This document shows positions 11,642 to 11,725 of a stretch of 11,725 bases of DNA, in pieces; the first letter of the stretch is position 1; each line of letters starts with the position of its first letter. Source of the DNA: CAYJXJ01 sp964374095 (GTDB lineage Bacteria; Elusimicrobiota; Elusimicrobia; UBA1565; UBA9628). A model generated the notes under the pieces. The model had not been told where the DNA came from and made no database searches. It saw only the letters and a list, made by a program, of their open reading frames with translations. The stretch is taken from assembly GCA_964374095.1 (NCBI GenBank), contig CAYJXJ010000148.1, positions 1-11,725 of the forward strand, given 5' to 3'. A program made the translations under genes and the position numbers.

Positions 11642-11725
11642 CCTCCCTATTAGGGTACTATTCCCAAGGTTTAGGCCTTGACGCGTCTATATTCTGTGAT
11701 TTGGAGCGTGAATGGAACCGAGCAC

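Noticed and set aside
11712..11725. Possible start of a further gene (GGAG at 11703, ATG at 11712)
   Set aside because: Only four codons are in the window, so coding cannot be judged; noted only as a possibility.

Overview
This window is G+C-rich bacterial chromosome (about 70% G+C by eye). Thirteen protein genes, one of them cut by the left edge, are packed on the + strand, followed by a tRNA-Pro locus that is visibly more AT-rich. There are no transposases, phage genes or CRISPR arrays. The genes are housekeeping genes of a bacterium with a PlsY/GpsA phospholipid route. The gene content, very tight ATGA junctions and general style would fit an uncultivated lineage such as Elusimicrobiota, but that is a guess; the sequence alone does not prove the phylum.

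Layout. (1) Bases 1-2068: the C-terminal three quarters of a Fur-family metalloregulator, overlapped by a polytopic membrane protein whose C-terminal half looks like a decayed spermidine-synthase/methyltransferase domain. (2) Bases 2088-8284: a clear promoter (CTGACA, TATAAT with an extended -10), then a run of translationally coupled genes: ASCH-domain protein, miaB, PilZ-domain protein, miaA, a second membrane-fused spermidine-synthase-like protein and hflX. Most junctions are ATGA overlaps. The last appears to be CTGA, which suggests that HflX starts at a CTG codon. MiaA and MiaB together make ms2i6A37 on tRNAs reading U-starting codons, and HflX is a ribosome-splitting GTPase, so the core theme is translation. 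(3) Bases 8337-11172: a second promoter, then plsY, gpsA, a DUF151 bifunctional-nuclease-like gene, an HU/IHF gene and a short MerR-type regulator. PlsY and GpsA work on the same glycerol-3-phosphate branch of phospholipid synthesis: GpsA makes sn-glycerol-3-phosphate and PlsY acylates it.

(4) Bases 11173-11725 (553 bases with no supported protein gene): an 8-bp hairpin, a weak -10 element, a perfect 28-bp palindrome carrying both a Shine-Dalgarno and an anti-Shine-Dalgarno word, a duplicated leader with the 5' fragment of a tRNA, intact tRNA-Pro(GGG), a tRNA-like element with no anticodon arm but a 12-13 bp self-complementary repeat, intact tRNA-Pro(CGG), and a T-run. This region is the most unusual part of the window. 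The degenerate tRNA copies look as if they were reshaped by copying the opposite strand (template switching), or they may be a small structured RNA in their own right.

Other points worth a look are the four-cysteine tail of the PilZ protein encoded between miaB and miaA, the two spermidine-synthase-like membrane proteins (one with its SAM-binding motifs lost), the insertion in MiaA, and a recurring 10-base word that forms inverted repeats at the end of miaB and the start of the merR-like gene.
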